Of a DNA stretch of 64,000 nucleotides, positions 32,516 to 41,739 are shown piece after piece (the stretch's first letter is position 1; each line of letters starts with the position of its first letter). The notes beneath the pieces are model-generated. The model was not told the origin of the DNA, searched no databases, and was given only the letters and a program-made list of their open reading frames with translations. The translations under genes were made by a program, and so were the position numbers. The DNA is from Gammaproteobacteria bacterium TMED112 (GTDB lineage: Bacteria; Pseudomonadota; Gammaproteobacteria; Magnimaribacterales; TMED112): positions 124,078 through 188,077 of the forward strand of contig NHFN02000017.1 of the NCBI GenBank assembly GCA_002170245.2, written 5' to 3'.

Positions 32516-32922
32516 TATTTATGGCCCTCCAAATCGATTTGGTATTTCTTCTTTAGTAAATAAATGAAGCTTTCCCAGTTTAAATCTACAAGTTTGCTTG
32601 AATCAGATAGTTGCTCATTTAAGTTTTTAAACATGACTCTCACTCTAATAGGTTTATTATCAAATTTATAAACTAAGGCTGGAAATTCTCCATCACCAAT
32701 AACACTTAAAACCTGATTCCACCATGCAGCAGCAGGCTCAAAACCTTTTTTATATGCCTTGCACTCAATATTCCATCTTCCTAATTTTAAGTCAGGGTGG
32801 TTTTTTTCTTGATACTGGTTGAGTATTCTTCTCACTGGTTTAAGAAGATTTAGGTCCTCTTGCAACTTCTTGGCAATTTTTCTTTCGAAGTCATGCCCTT
32901 TTTTTCTTTGATTAATTGTCAT
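32515..32922 (-). CDS. small putative PD-(D/E)XK nuclease / Holliday-junction-resolvase-like protein
   Basis: 135 aa; N-terminal KGHDFERKIAKKL followed by HPDLKLGRWNIECKAYKKG, matching a D-x(n)-E-x-K core. Confidence 0.6.
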   Translation of the reverse strand: MTINQRKKGHDFERKIAKKLQEDLNLLKPVRRILNQYQEKNHPDLKLGRWNIECKAYKKGFEPAAAWWNQVLSVIGDGEFPALVYKFDNKPIRVRVMFKNLNEQLSDSSKLVDLNWESFIYLLKKKYQIDLEGHK

Positions 32923-32924
32923 GT

Positions 32925-33659
32925 TTAAAAAACTGATTCATCTAGATCTGCATTAGTGAAAACATCCTGAACATCATCAAGATCTTCAATTGCGTCGGTC
33001 AATTTCATATTTTTTTCAGACTGTTCAAAACTTAAAGGAATGTTCGTTTCTGTTTCCATAACTATTTCAGAGGCTTCAACTATAAAGTTACCTAACTCTA
33101 ACTTTTCCTTAAGGTTGGATAATTCTTTCGGCTCACAAACAATTTCGGTCTTACTTCCATTAAGTTCGTTAATATCATTTGCACCATTTTCAGCCGCAAT
33201 ATCATAAAGCTTTTCATCAGACATATCTGAATTAACCAATAGCTTTCCTTTTGCTTCAAATAGATATGCGACGCTGCCTGATGTACCTAGATTTCCACCA
33301 TATTTTGTGAATGCATGCCTTATTTCTGAAACCGTTCTATTCTTATTATCTGTTAGTGTTTTAATAAAGACCGCTACACCTCCAGGAGCATACCCCTCAT
33401 AAATTACTTCCTCTAGATTTTGGCCCTCTTGGCCTCCTGCTCCTCTTTGTATTGCTCTATTGATTGTATCTTTTGTCATATTAGCAGACAGTGCTTTATC
33501 ATAAGCAAGTCTTAATCTTGGATTATCTTCTATAATTGGACCACCATCTTTAGCCGCTACAGTAAGTTCTCTAATTATTTTTGTAAAAACTGCGCCCCTC
33601 TTAGCATCTTGTCTTGCTTTTCTATGTTTTATATTTGCCCATTTGGAATGCCCTGCCAT
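32925..33659 (-). CDS. yebC: YebC/PmpR family regulator
   Basis: 244 aa; MAGHSKWANIKHRKARQDAKRG. Confidence 0.96.
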   Translation of the reverse strand: MAGHSKWANIKHRKARQDAKRGAVFTKIIRELTVAAKDGGPIIEDNPRLRLAYDKALSANMTKDTINRAIQRGAGGQEGQNLEEVIYEGYAPGGVAVFIKTLTDNKNRTVSEIRHAFTKYGGNLGTSGSVAYLFEAKGKLLVNSDMSDEKLYDIAAENGANDINELNGSKTEIVCEPKELSNLKEKLELGNFIVEASEIVMETETNIPLSFEQSEKNMKLTDAIEDLDDVQDVFTNADLDESVF

Positions 33660-35419
33660 TAATCCTCCTTTCTAGAAATATGTAGCTCATCGAGACTTTC
33701 ATCTGTTACAGATCCAGGTGCTTCAGTTAGCAAGCATAACGCTGATTGAGTCTTAGGAAAGGCTATTACATCTCTTATAGAATCTGCTCCCACCATTAAC
33801 ATAGCTAGCCTATCAAGCCCAAATGCGATTCCTCCATGTGGTGGACAACCGGTTGTTAAGGTTTTTAAAAAGAAACCAAATTTTGTCTGTGCTTCTGCTT
33901 CAGATAATCCTAGTAATTGAAAAACTTTTTCCTGAAGAGATTTATTATGAATACGAATAGATCCTCCACCAATTTCCACTCCATTTATCACCATGTCATA
34001 AGCTTTCGAATTAATTTCTAGAGGGTTTAATTTACCAAGCTTTTCAAGATCTGTTTCGAACGGACATGTGAATGGATGATGCAAAGAAGTTAAAGATCCA
34101 TCCGAAGCTTCCTCAAACATTGGAAATTCAGTAATCCAACAAGCTGCAAAATCGCCCTCCAAAAGATCTAAATCATCACCAAGCTTAGTTATGAGTCTAC
34201 TCATATAGTCATTCACAATTTTCTCTTTGCCAGCTCCAAAAAATATTAAGTCACCTTTTTTAACATTTAAAGTAGTCATGATATTTGTTAAGCATTCTTC
34301 AGAAAGATATTTAAGAATCGGCGATGCAAGGTCTGAAACATTATCACCTTCAACTCTTATATAAGCTAAACCTTTAGCTCCAAATTCTTTGACAAATTCT
34401 GTATATCTGTCGATTTGTCCTCTACCAATTTTATGACCTTCAGGTACTATTAGTGCTGCAATTCTTGAGTTATTGTCGTTTGCCGGGTCTGAAAAAACTT
34501 TGAATTCCTCTTTTTTAAAAATGTTAGATAACTCAATAAGTTGCAGAGGGTTTCTTAGATCGGGTTTATCACATCCATACCTCTCCATAGCATCGTGCCA
34601 TTTTAATCTTGGTAGCTTATTAAGTTTTTTATTTAGAATTTTCTTGAATGATTCACTGATCATTTCCTCCGCAAAATTCATCACGTCTTGTTCCTCTACA
34701 AATGATGCCTCAATATCAATCTGTGAAAACTCTGGTTGTCTATCAGCTCTAAGATCCTCATCTCTAAAACATCTAGCAATCTGGTAATATCTATCAAAAC
34801 CAGAAATCATCAACATTTGTTTGAATAATTGTGGTGACTGAGGAAGTGCAAAGAAATTACCCGCACTCGTTCTACTTGGAACTAGATAATCTCTCGCACC
34901 TTCTGGTGTAGCTTTTGTTAATATTGGAGTTTCTATATCCACAAAATTGTTATTCTCTAAATAATCTCTAACAGATTTTGTCAGGTTGGATTTAAGTCTT
35001 AAATTATTTTGCATCTCAGGTCTTCTGAGATCTAAAGTTCTGTTTTTTAATCTTACGTCTTCACCAACTTCTGATGATTGATCAAGTGGAAATGCAGGTG
35101 TCTCTGCTTCATTCAATAATTCAATTGAACTGCATTTAATTTCAATGTCACCCGTTGTTAATTGAGCATTTTGAGAATCTTCAGGCCTCCCTTCAACTTG
35201 CCCGAATGCCTTGATAACATATTCAGACCTAATATCTTCTGCTATCTTGAAAGCTTGTTCATTTTCAGGATTTACAACAACTTGAACAATCCCAGTACTA
35301 TCTCTTACATCAAGAAAAATCACACCACCATGATCTCTTCTTCTATGGATCCATCCACAAATAGTTACTTCTTCGTTGAGATTTTTAATATTTAAATTAC
35401 CACAATGATGACTTCTCAT
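33659..35419 (-). CDS. aspS: aspartyl-tRNA synthetase
   Basis: 586 aa; RSHHCGNLN, GWIHRRRDHGGVIFLDVRD, FGLDRLAML. Confidence 0.97.
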   Translation of the reverse strand: MRSHHCGNLNIKNLNEEVTICGWIHRRRDHGGVIFLDVRDSTGIVQVVVNPENEQAFKIAEDIRSEYVIKAFGQVEGRPEDSQNAQLTTGDIEIKCSSIELLNEAETPAFPLDQSSEVGEDVRLKNRTLDLRRPEMQNNLRLKSNLTKSVRDYLENNNFVDIETPILTKATPEGARDYLVPSRTSAGNFFALPQSPQLFKQMLMISGFDRYYQIARCFRDEDLRADRQPEFSQIDIEASFVEEQDVMNFAEEMISESFKKILNKKLNKLPRLKWHDAMERYGCDKPDLRNPLQLIELSNIFKKEEFKVFSDPANDNNSRIAALIVPEGHKIGRGQIDRYTEFVKEFGAKGLAYIRVEGDNVSDLASPILKYLSEECLTNIMTTLNVKKGDLIFFGAGKEKIVNDYMSRLITKLGDDLDLLEGDFAACWITEFPMFEEASDGSLTSLHHPFTCPFETDLEKLGKLNPLEINSKAYDMVINGVEIGGGSIRIHNKSLQEKVFQLLGLSEAEAQTKFGFFLKTLTTGCPPHGGIAFGLDRLAMLMVGADSIRDVIAFPKTQSALCLLTEAPGSVTDESLDELHISRKED

Positions 35420-35439
35420 TTTTTTAAGATCCTTTTTTG

Positions 35440-35670
35440 TTATCTTTTTCTCTCATTATTACTGGATTGAAGGTTTTTTTTGCCTTTAACTTTAAAATCT
35501 ATCTAATTCCAACAGCTGCCTTATAATTTAAATTTCGAAGCAGATGGTAATTTTAACACTTTAGTGGATTTGTTACATTTAATGCATTCTTTAATAGGTA
35601 TTTCACTTATTTTTTGAAAAACTTCAAAGTTTGAATTACATACTTCGCAATAATACTATTAAATGGGCAT
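35440..35670 (-). pseudogene. FmdB-family zinc-ribbon protein pseudogene (four in-frame stops, no frameshift)
   Basis: Single reverse frame reads MPI**YYCEVCNSNFEVFQKISEIPIKECIKCNKSTKVLKLPSASKFKL*GSCWN*IDFKVKGKKNLQSSNNERKR*, matching the FmdB pattern MPIYEYxCxxCGxxFExxQKISExPxxxCxxC...FKLKGxGWYxTDFKxxxKK. Confidence 0.85.
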
Positions 35671-35712
35671 AATCCTTACTAAATTACCATATAATTAATC
35701 CAGGAGATTATA

Positions 35713-36984
35713 GTGTATTTCTCAAAATTATTCGTCCCCACAACAAGGCAAGACCCATCAGATGCTGAACTAATTAGCCATAAACTAATGATTAGAAGCG
35801 GTATGATTAAAAAATCTGCTGCGGGGATTTATAATTGGCTGCCACTTGGATACAAAGTACTAAAAAAAGTCGAGAATATAGTCAGAAAAAATCTTGATAG
35901 TTTTGGAGCGCAAGAAATATTAATGCCTATGGTTCAACCAGCCGAATTATGGAAAGAGTCACTTAGGTATGATCAGTATGGTAAGGAGCTTCTAAAGTTT
36001 AAAGATAGATCAAATAGAGATTTTGTTTTGGGGCCAACACATGAGGAAATAGTCTGTGAAATTTTTAGAAGCTACCCTATGAGCTACAAAGAACTGCCAA
36101 TTAATTTATACCAGATTCAAACAAAATTTAGAGATGAAATTCGCCCAAGATTCGGCATTATGCGATGTAGAGAGTTTTTGATGAAGGATGCATATAGCTT
36201 TGATATCGATAAAAAAGGCATGGAGAGCAGTTATGAGAATATGAAAGAAGCTTATATTAGCACCTTTGACGATGTAGGTTTAGATTATAGGATTGTAAAA
36301 GCAGATGCAGGCAATATTGGCGGCGATGTAAGTGAGGAATTTCATATTATAGCTGACTCTGGTGAAGATTTATTGGCAATTAGTAATTCAAGTGATTTTG
36401 CTGCAAATGTTGAAGTTTTGGAATATGAGAAAGACCCAAGTGAATTGGATGGAAAGCCCTCACCAGATGGTAAAGGAAAGTTAATTATTAAAAGAGGTAT
36501 TGAAGTCGGCCATATCTTTCAACTCGGACAAAAATATAGTGAAAAGATGTCTGTATCAATTAAAGACTCATCTGGACAAGGCATAGATGTTTTTATGGGT
36601 TGCTATGGAATAGGTGTATCAAGAATAGTTGCTGCAGCCATTGAACAAAATCACGATGATAGAGGAATAATATGGCCCTATGCAATCGCTCCCTTTCACG
36701 TAAATGTAATCTGTCTCGATCCTAAAAAGGATGAAGTACTAAAGGAGTGTGAAAGTGTTTATCAGATACTTAAAGATGCAGGTCATGATGTTCTTTTAGA
36801 CGATAGAGACATGCGCGCTGGTCAAAAATTTACCGATAATGAAATATTAGGAATCCCATACTCTATTGTCATCGGACCAAAGAATTTTTCAAATAACAAT
36901 TTTGAATTTGTAATTAGAAATACAAATGAAAAATTAAATTTAAATATTGATGAAATAAAACAAAGAATGGAGGAAGAAAAATGA
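35713..36984 (+). CDS. proS: prolyl-tRNA synthetase, short form lacking most of the INS editing domain (GTG start)
   Basis: 423 aa; GIYNWLPLGYKVLKKVE, GPTHEEIVCEI, REFLMKDAYSFD; SD caggag upstream. Confidence 0.95.
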   Translation: MYFSKLFVPTTRQDPSDAELISHKLMIRSGMIKKSAAGIYNWLPLGYKVLKKVENIVRKNLDSFGAQEILMPMVQPAELWKESLRYDQYGKELLKFKDRSNRDFVLGPTHEEIVCEIFRSYPMSYKELPINLYQIQTKFRDEIRPRFGIMRCREFLMKDAYSFDIDKKGMESSYENMKEAYISTFDDVGLDYRIVKADAGNIGGDVSEEFHIIADSGEDLLAISNSSDFAANVEVLEYEKDPSELDGKPSPDGKGKLIIKRGIEVGHIFQLGQKYSEKMSVSIKDSSGQGIDVFMGCYGIGVSRIVAAAIEQNHDDRGIIWPYAIAPFHVNVICLDPKKDEVLKECESVYQILKDAGHDVLLDDRDMRAGQKFTDNEILGIPYSIVIGPKNFSNNNFEFVIRNTNEKLNLNIDEIKQRMEEEK

Positions 36985-38846
36985 TTAGATTTTTTACATC
37001 AATTGGCGGTTTTTTATTAGGGGCACTTTTGTTTGCTTTTTTACTGACAATTTCATTCAATCCAAATTTTTTTGCAAAAGCAATGCTTAAAGATTTTGCA
37101 AAAACTATTGCTCAACCAGCTACTAATAGTCTTGATAAATTTCTTGATGAGTCGGTCTTGGAGCCTATTCTCGAGAGCCCACAAACTTTAACTAGCTTAG
37201 GACTTCATCAACTAGACTTCCTTACAAATCATAATGAAAAATTAGATGACTATTCAGTTGAAAAATCTGAATCGGATCATGAAAAATTTCTTATCTATTA
37301 TGAAAAATTAAATAATTTTGATGAAACAAAGTTACCTAACTCTGCAAAACTTAACTTAGAAGTTGCAAAATTTGCAGCAAATATTGAAAAAAGAGGCTTT
37401 GAAAATTTTAGGTATTATATGGGTCCTTTTATCCAATTTTACGGAACACATTTAAGTTTCGTGAATTTTATGACAGATACTCATAAATTGGTCTCTGAAA
37501 AAGATGCTGAAGATTATATAAAACGTATATCTGAAATTCCAAAAGCAATTGAGCAGCTGATGATATTTGAGAAAAGGAGAGCTGAGGCTGGTATCTACTC
37601 CCCTAAGTTTGTGTATGAAAAGACTTTGTTGCAGCTAACTTCTCTTATTGAAACTCCAACTGACCAACACCCTTTATTTGTAAGTTTTAAAGATGCATCA
37701 GAATCGATGAATTTAGATAATGATAAAGAGGAATACATGTTGCTCAATCTCAAAGATAATATTGAAAAATTTAAATCTTCATACGCAAGATTAAAAATTC
37801 TTGTAGAAGAAAATTCTAAAAATGCTAGACAATTTGATGGCGTATGGAGCTTGCCTAATGGTGATGATTACTATAAACATCGCTTACAAATCTTTACTAC
37901 AACAGATCTGACTGCTGATGAAATTCATAATTTAGGTTTGCAGATGGTTGATGAGATTCAATCAGAAATTAAAAGGATATTATCAGAGGAAGGTTATGAT
38001 ACAAATCGGCCATTAGCTGACCTTTTTGTTGAATTGAATAATGATCCTCGATTCTTGTTTGAGGACTCAGATAAAGGCAGAGAAGCAATTCTCGAAGAGT
38101 ATAGAAGAATAAATGAAGAAACTTATACGATGCTTCCAGATTATTTTAACGAGTTACCCGAAGCAAAAGTCGTAGTTAAAAGGGTTCCAATTTTTTCTGA
38201 AAAAAGTGCTGCGGGAGGGTATTATCAAGGGTCATCATTAGATGGTTCCAGACCAGCTGCATGGTATGCCAATCTATATGATATTAATGCAACACAGACT
38301 TTCAAAATGCCTGCACTTTCTTTTCACGAAGCTGTCCCTGGCCATCACTTACAGATAGCTTTGAATCAAGAGAATCAAAATCAAACTCTTTGGAACAAAT
38401 TTGGATATAGAACTTCAGCTTTTTCAGAAGGATGGGCATTATATGCTGAGAGATTGGCAGTAGAGGCTGGTTTGATTAAGGATCCTTATGAAATGATTGG
38501 TTCACTACAATCAGAACTATTTAGAGCAGCAAGATTAGTTGTTGATACAGGCCTTCATTCAAAAGAATGGACTAGAGAAGAAGCTATTGTTTATATGATG
38601 GATAATGCTGGTGAGGTTAGAAGTGAATCTGAATCAGAGATTGAAAGATATATTGTCTGGCCTGCTCAAGCTACTTCTTACATGATTGGCAGAATTAAGA
38701 TTATGGAATTAAGAGAAAGAGCTAAAGCAGAATTAGGAAATAGATTCGATATTAAAGATTTTCATTCAGTTGTTCTAATGAATGGAATCTTGCCTCTAAC
38801 AGTATTAGAGGCTCTCGTTGACCAGTACATTCAAGAAAATAGTTAA
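36981..38846 (+). CDS. DUF885 family protein (putative metallopeptidase)
   Basis: 621 aa; [14 protein letters not shown] and [12 protein letters not shown] signatures. Confidence 0.9.
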   Translation: MIRFFTSIGGFLLGALLFAFLLTISFNPNFFAKAMLKDFAKTIAQPATNSLDKFLDESVLEPILESPQTLTSLGLHQLDFLTNHNEKLDDYSVEKSESDHEKFLIYYEKLNNFDETKLPNSAKLNLEVAKFAANIEKRGFENFRYYMGPFIQFYGTHLSFVNFMTDTHKLVSEKDAEDYIKRISEIPKAIEQLMIFEKRRAEAGIYSPKFVYEKTLLQLTSLIETPTDQHPLFVSFKDASESMNLDNDKEEYMLLNLKDNIEKFKSSYARLKILVEENSKNARQFDGVWSLPNGDDYYKHRLQIFTTTDLTADEIHNLGLQMVDEIQSEIKRILSEEGYDTNRPLADLFVELNNDPRFLFEDSDKGREAILEEYRRINEETYTMLPDYFNELPEAKVVVKRVPIFSEKSAAGGYYQGSSLDGSRPAAWYANLYDINATQTFKMPALSFHEAVPGHHLQIALNQENQNQTLWNKFGYRTSAFSEGWALYAERLAVEAGLIKDPYEMIGSLQSELFRAARLVVDTGLHSKEWTREEAIVYMMDNAGEVRSESESEIERYIVWPAQATSYMIGRIKIMELRERAKAELGNRFDIKDFHSVVLMNGILPLTVLEALVDQYIQENS

Positions 38847-39820
38847 TTTGCCAGAACAGAAGCTTCGATTTCTTCAAGAATTTTTGGGTTTTCCTTTAAG
38901 AACTCTGAAGTTTTGGCAATACCTTGGCCAATTTTATCGCCTTTATAACTGTACCAAGCTCCTGCTTTTTCTATAATTCCTTTTTTCACAGCAAACTCAA
39001 TTATTTCAGCATTTTTGTTAATACCTTTACCATAAAGAATCTGAAATTCTACGACTTTGAATGGAGGTGCCATCTTATTTTTGACGACTTTTACCCTTGT
39101 TTCATTCCCTACTACTTCATCTCCATCTTTTATTGCTCCGATTCGTCTTATGTCCAATCTTACACTTGAGTAAAATTTAAGTGCATTACCACCTGTAGTA
39201 GTTTCTGGACTTCCAAACATTACGCCAATTTTCATTCTGATTTGATTAATAAAAATAACCATAGTATTTGATTTTTGAATACTTCCTGTAATTTTTCTTA
39301 GGGCCTGGGACATTAATCTTGCTTGAAGACCAACATGTGAATCACCCATATCACCCTCCAGCTCTGCTCTAGGAACTAATGCTGCTACACTATCAATAAC
39401 AATTACATCTAAACTTCCACTTTTGACCAACATATCAGTCACCTCTAGTGCTTGTTCTCCTGTGTCAGGCTGAGATAAAAGTAGTTCATCAATGTCAACT
39501 CCAAGAGCCTTTGCATATTCAGGGTCTAATGCGTGTTCTGCATCAATAAAAGCAGCACTACCGCCGGCTTTCTGACACTCTGCAATAATTTGAAGTGTTA
39601 ATGTTGTTTTTCCAGAAGATTCTGGACCATATATCTCAACCACCCTTCCTTTTGGGAGACCACCTATTCCAAGAGCATTATCTAACCCAAAGGAACCGGT
39701 TGGGATAGAGGGAACTTCAACAGTTTCCCTGGTACCTAATTTCATAATTGTTCCTTTACCAAATTGGCTTTCAATTTGTTTTAGAGCTGTATCGAGCGAT
39801 TGTTTTTTTGTATCTGCCAT
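38843..39820 (-). CDS. recA: recombinase RecA
   Basis: 325 aa; [13 protein letters not shown], Walker B and L2 region. Confidence 0.98.
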   Translation of the reverse strand: MADTKKQSLDTALKQIESQFGKGTIMKLGTRETVEVPSIPTGSFGLDNALGIGGLPKGRVVEIYGPESSGKTTLTLQIIAECQKAGGSAAFIDAEHALDPEYAKALGVDIDELLLSQPDTGEQALEVTDMLVKSGSLDVIVIDSVAALVPRAELEGDMGDSHVGLQARLMSQALRKITGSIQKSNTMVIFINQIRMKIGVMFGSPETTTGGNALKFYSSVRLDIRRIGAIKDGDEVVGNETRVKVVKNKMAPPFKVVEFQILYGKGINKNAEIIEFAVKKGIIEKAGAWYSYKGDKIGQGIAKTSEFLKENPKILEEIEASVLAN

Positions 39821-39833
39821 TTTTTTTCCTATG

Positions 39834-39849
39834 GTGTATATATATACAG
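39834..39849. promoter_or_regulatory. putative LexA/SOS box upstream of recA
   Basis: GTGTATATATATACAG on + strand (CTGTATATATATACAC on -), one mismatch to E. coli-type CTGTATATATATACAG, 14 bp upstream of the recA start. Confidence 0.75.
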
Positions 39850-39945
39850 TATTAGAGCATATATTTTTTCTATAGTCTAGACATTTATAAATTTTTTAAC
39901 TTTTAATAATGAATTGCAGCCTTATTATAGAAGTACAATATTTCT

Positions 39946-40272
39946 ATGGCATTTATAGTTACTGAATCATGCATTGAATGTAAACACACAGATTGCGTTG
40001 AAGTTTGTCCTGTCGATTGTTTTTATGAGGGGGAGAATTTTCTTGTTATCAATCCTGATGAGTGTATTGACTGTGGTTTATGTGAACCAGAGTGTCCAGT
40101 TAATGCTATTTTTCCTGAGGATGAACTACCACCTGATCAAATTGCTTTTATAGAAATAAACGACAGGCTTTCTCAAGAATGGCCAAATATTTCAGAAAAA
40201 AAAGAAGCGTTGCCAGAAGCTGAAAAGTTTGCTCAAAAAAAAGAAAAATTCAGTTTGCTCAAAGAAGTCTAA
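39946..40272 (+). CDS. fdxA: 7Fe ferredoxin
   Basis: 108 aa; [18 protein letters not shown] and [16 protein letters not shown]. Confidence 0.95.
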   Translation: MAFIVTESCIECKHTDCVEVCPVDCFYEGENFLVINPDECIDCGLCEPECPVNAIFPEDELPPDQIAFIEINDRLSQEWPNISEKKEALPEAEKFAQKKEKFSLLKEV

Positions 40273-41003
40273 AATAAATGTGTCCAGACTGCGGGAATAG
40301 ATCCCGATATTAATCCGGAGAAAAATACTTTAGTCTTACGCTCATTATTATTAATTCTCTTCATTATTTCAGCTGGTATTATCAATAAAGATAAGACCAT
40401 CCCAATAATAAATGGCGCTAAAAACAATACGTCTATATCTTTAATAGCTGTGGTTATATTTCCGTATACTCCCAGAATTACGAGAACTAAGGAACCAGAA
40501 ATGCCTGGTAGAAGAAATGCTGCAAAAGCTAAAATGCCCGCAAAAGGTAACAGGAATATATTATTAAAATCTAACTCCAATAAAGAAAAAGAAATTATAA
40601 CTGCCATAACTAAACCAAGAATAAAATCAAAAAAGTATTTCAAAGAATCAAAAAAAGGTTGATCAAAAGCACAATTTTTAATTACCGCAATAAGCATCAC
40701 TGCTGAAAGAAAAATTTTTAGCTCATAAAGAAAATTATTCCTTAAATAATCTACTGCAAAAGCAGATAGATATACTGAGATTGCCATACCTATAAGCAAG
40801 GGAATGATAAAACTGAAATTAATCTCCTGAGAAAAATACTTAAAATTGGGTTTCAGCTTAAATGGGCTAAACACATGTAAAAAAGTTACAAATTCTTTAT
40901 AAACATTGAATAAACCTGCGATTGTTGCCCCGGAAACACCTGGTGTAATCTCAGCTATTCCCATGCAAAAACCTGCTAAGAATTTATGTGAAATGTTAGA
41001 CAT
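40269..41003 (-). CDS. DUF368 family membrane protein (PopT-type polyprenyl-phosphate transporter family)
   Basis: 244 aa, multi-[21 protein letters not shown] and [18 protein letters not shown] paired motifs of DUF368. Confidence 0.85.
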   Translation of the reverse strand: MSNISHKFLAGFCMGIAEITPGVSGATIAGLFNVYKEFVTFLHVFSPFKLKPNFKYFSQEINFSFIIPLLIGMAISVYLSAFAVDYLRNNFLYELKIFLSAVMLIAVIKNCAFDQPFFDSLKYFFDFILGLVMAVIISFSLLELDFNNIFLLPFAGILAFAAFLLPGISGSLVLVILGVYGNITTAIKDIDVLFLAPFIIGMVLSLLIIPAEIMKRINNNERKTKVFFSGLISGSIPAVWTHLF

Positions 41004-41739
41004 TAGGCAACTTGCCTTTCACTTTTTCAAGGTTAGTCATATCCCAAAAAAGTGGAGTTACAGATATATTTTTATTCATGATAGCTTCAAAATCTGTTCC
41101 AGTTAAGTCACCATCTGGATTTCCTGATTTTCCGATTTTATAACTTACTGTCTGATCATCTCCATCAAATTCAGGAGCTAATGGTACTCCTCTGTTGCCA
41201 AGGCGTGTAAATGTAAAGCCGTTGAGTTCATTGAAAGGTAAGTTTGGGATGTTTACATTGAAGACTAACCCAGTATGCCCATTTTCATCGTAATTATCTG
41301 AAACATAATTAAGCATAAGATCAGTTGCCAAGACTGCTGCTTCGAAATGCTCGAAAGATTTACCAGAAATTGAGGTTGCTATGGGAGGATATTTCAACTT
41401 CCTTCCTGTAAATGCTGCTCCCAAAGTTCCGGAGTGAATGACATCATCACCCATGTTAGCTCCTTTATTAATACCTGAAATAATGATGTCTGGGATGTCT
41501 TTCATTATTGCCATTAATCCCATGAAAACGCAATCTGCCGGAGTGCCATCAACTGCATAAATATCATTTTCTTGCTTTTCAATTTGAACTGAAGTTCTCA
41601 GAGTAATTGCTGCACCCTGCCCACTTTTATCCTTCTTTGGTGCAATTAAAGTAACATCGTGATTTTCTTGCAGCTTTTCAAATAATGCCCTTGTAATCTT
41701 CGACTCAATTCCGTCGTCATTTGTTAGTAAAATTTTCAT
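40996..41739 (-). CDS. surE: 5'-nucleotidase SurE
   Basis: 247 aa; ILLTNDDGIES, SGINKGANMGDDVIHSGT. Confidence 0.96.
   Translation of the reverse strand: MKILLTNDDGIESKITRALFEKLQENHDVTLIAPKKDKSGQGAAITLRTSVQIEKQENDIYAVDGTPADCVFMGLMAIMKDIPDIIISGINKGANMGDDVIHSGTLGAAFTGRKLKYPPIATSISGKSFEHFEAAVLATDLMLNYVSDNYDENGHTGLVFNVNIPNLPFNELNGFTFTRLGNRGVPLAPEFDGDDQTVSYKIGKSGNPDGDLTGTDFEAIMNKNISVTPLFWDMTNLEKVKGKLPNV

Noticed and set aside
24678-32922. Genomic island or prophage spanning the S8 protease, tRNA-Lys and small nuclease
   Set aside because: tRNA-Lys next to cpoB is ancestral synteny, no integrase or tRNA-end direct repeat was seen, and the tol genes are intact.
34473-34787. 104-aa plus-strand ORF opposite aspS
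   Set aside because: Antisense of a conserved synthetase; no supporting features.
35440-35670. Stop-codon recoding (UAA/UAG read as sense) to explain the fmdB frame
   Set aside because: Many other genes in the window clearly terminate at TAA or TAG, so genome-wide reassignment is not tenable; pseudogene is simpler.
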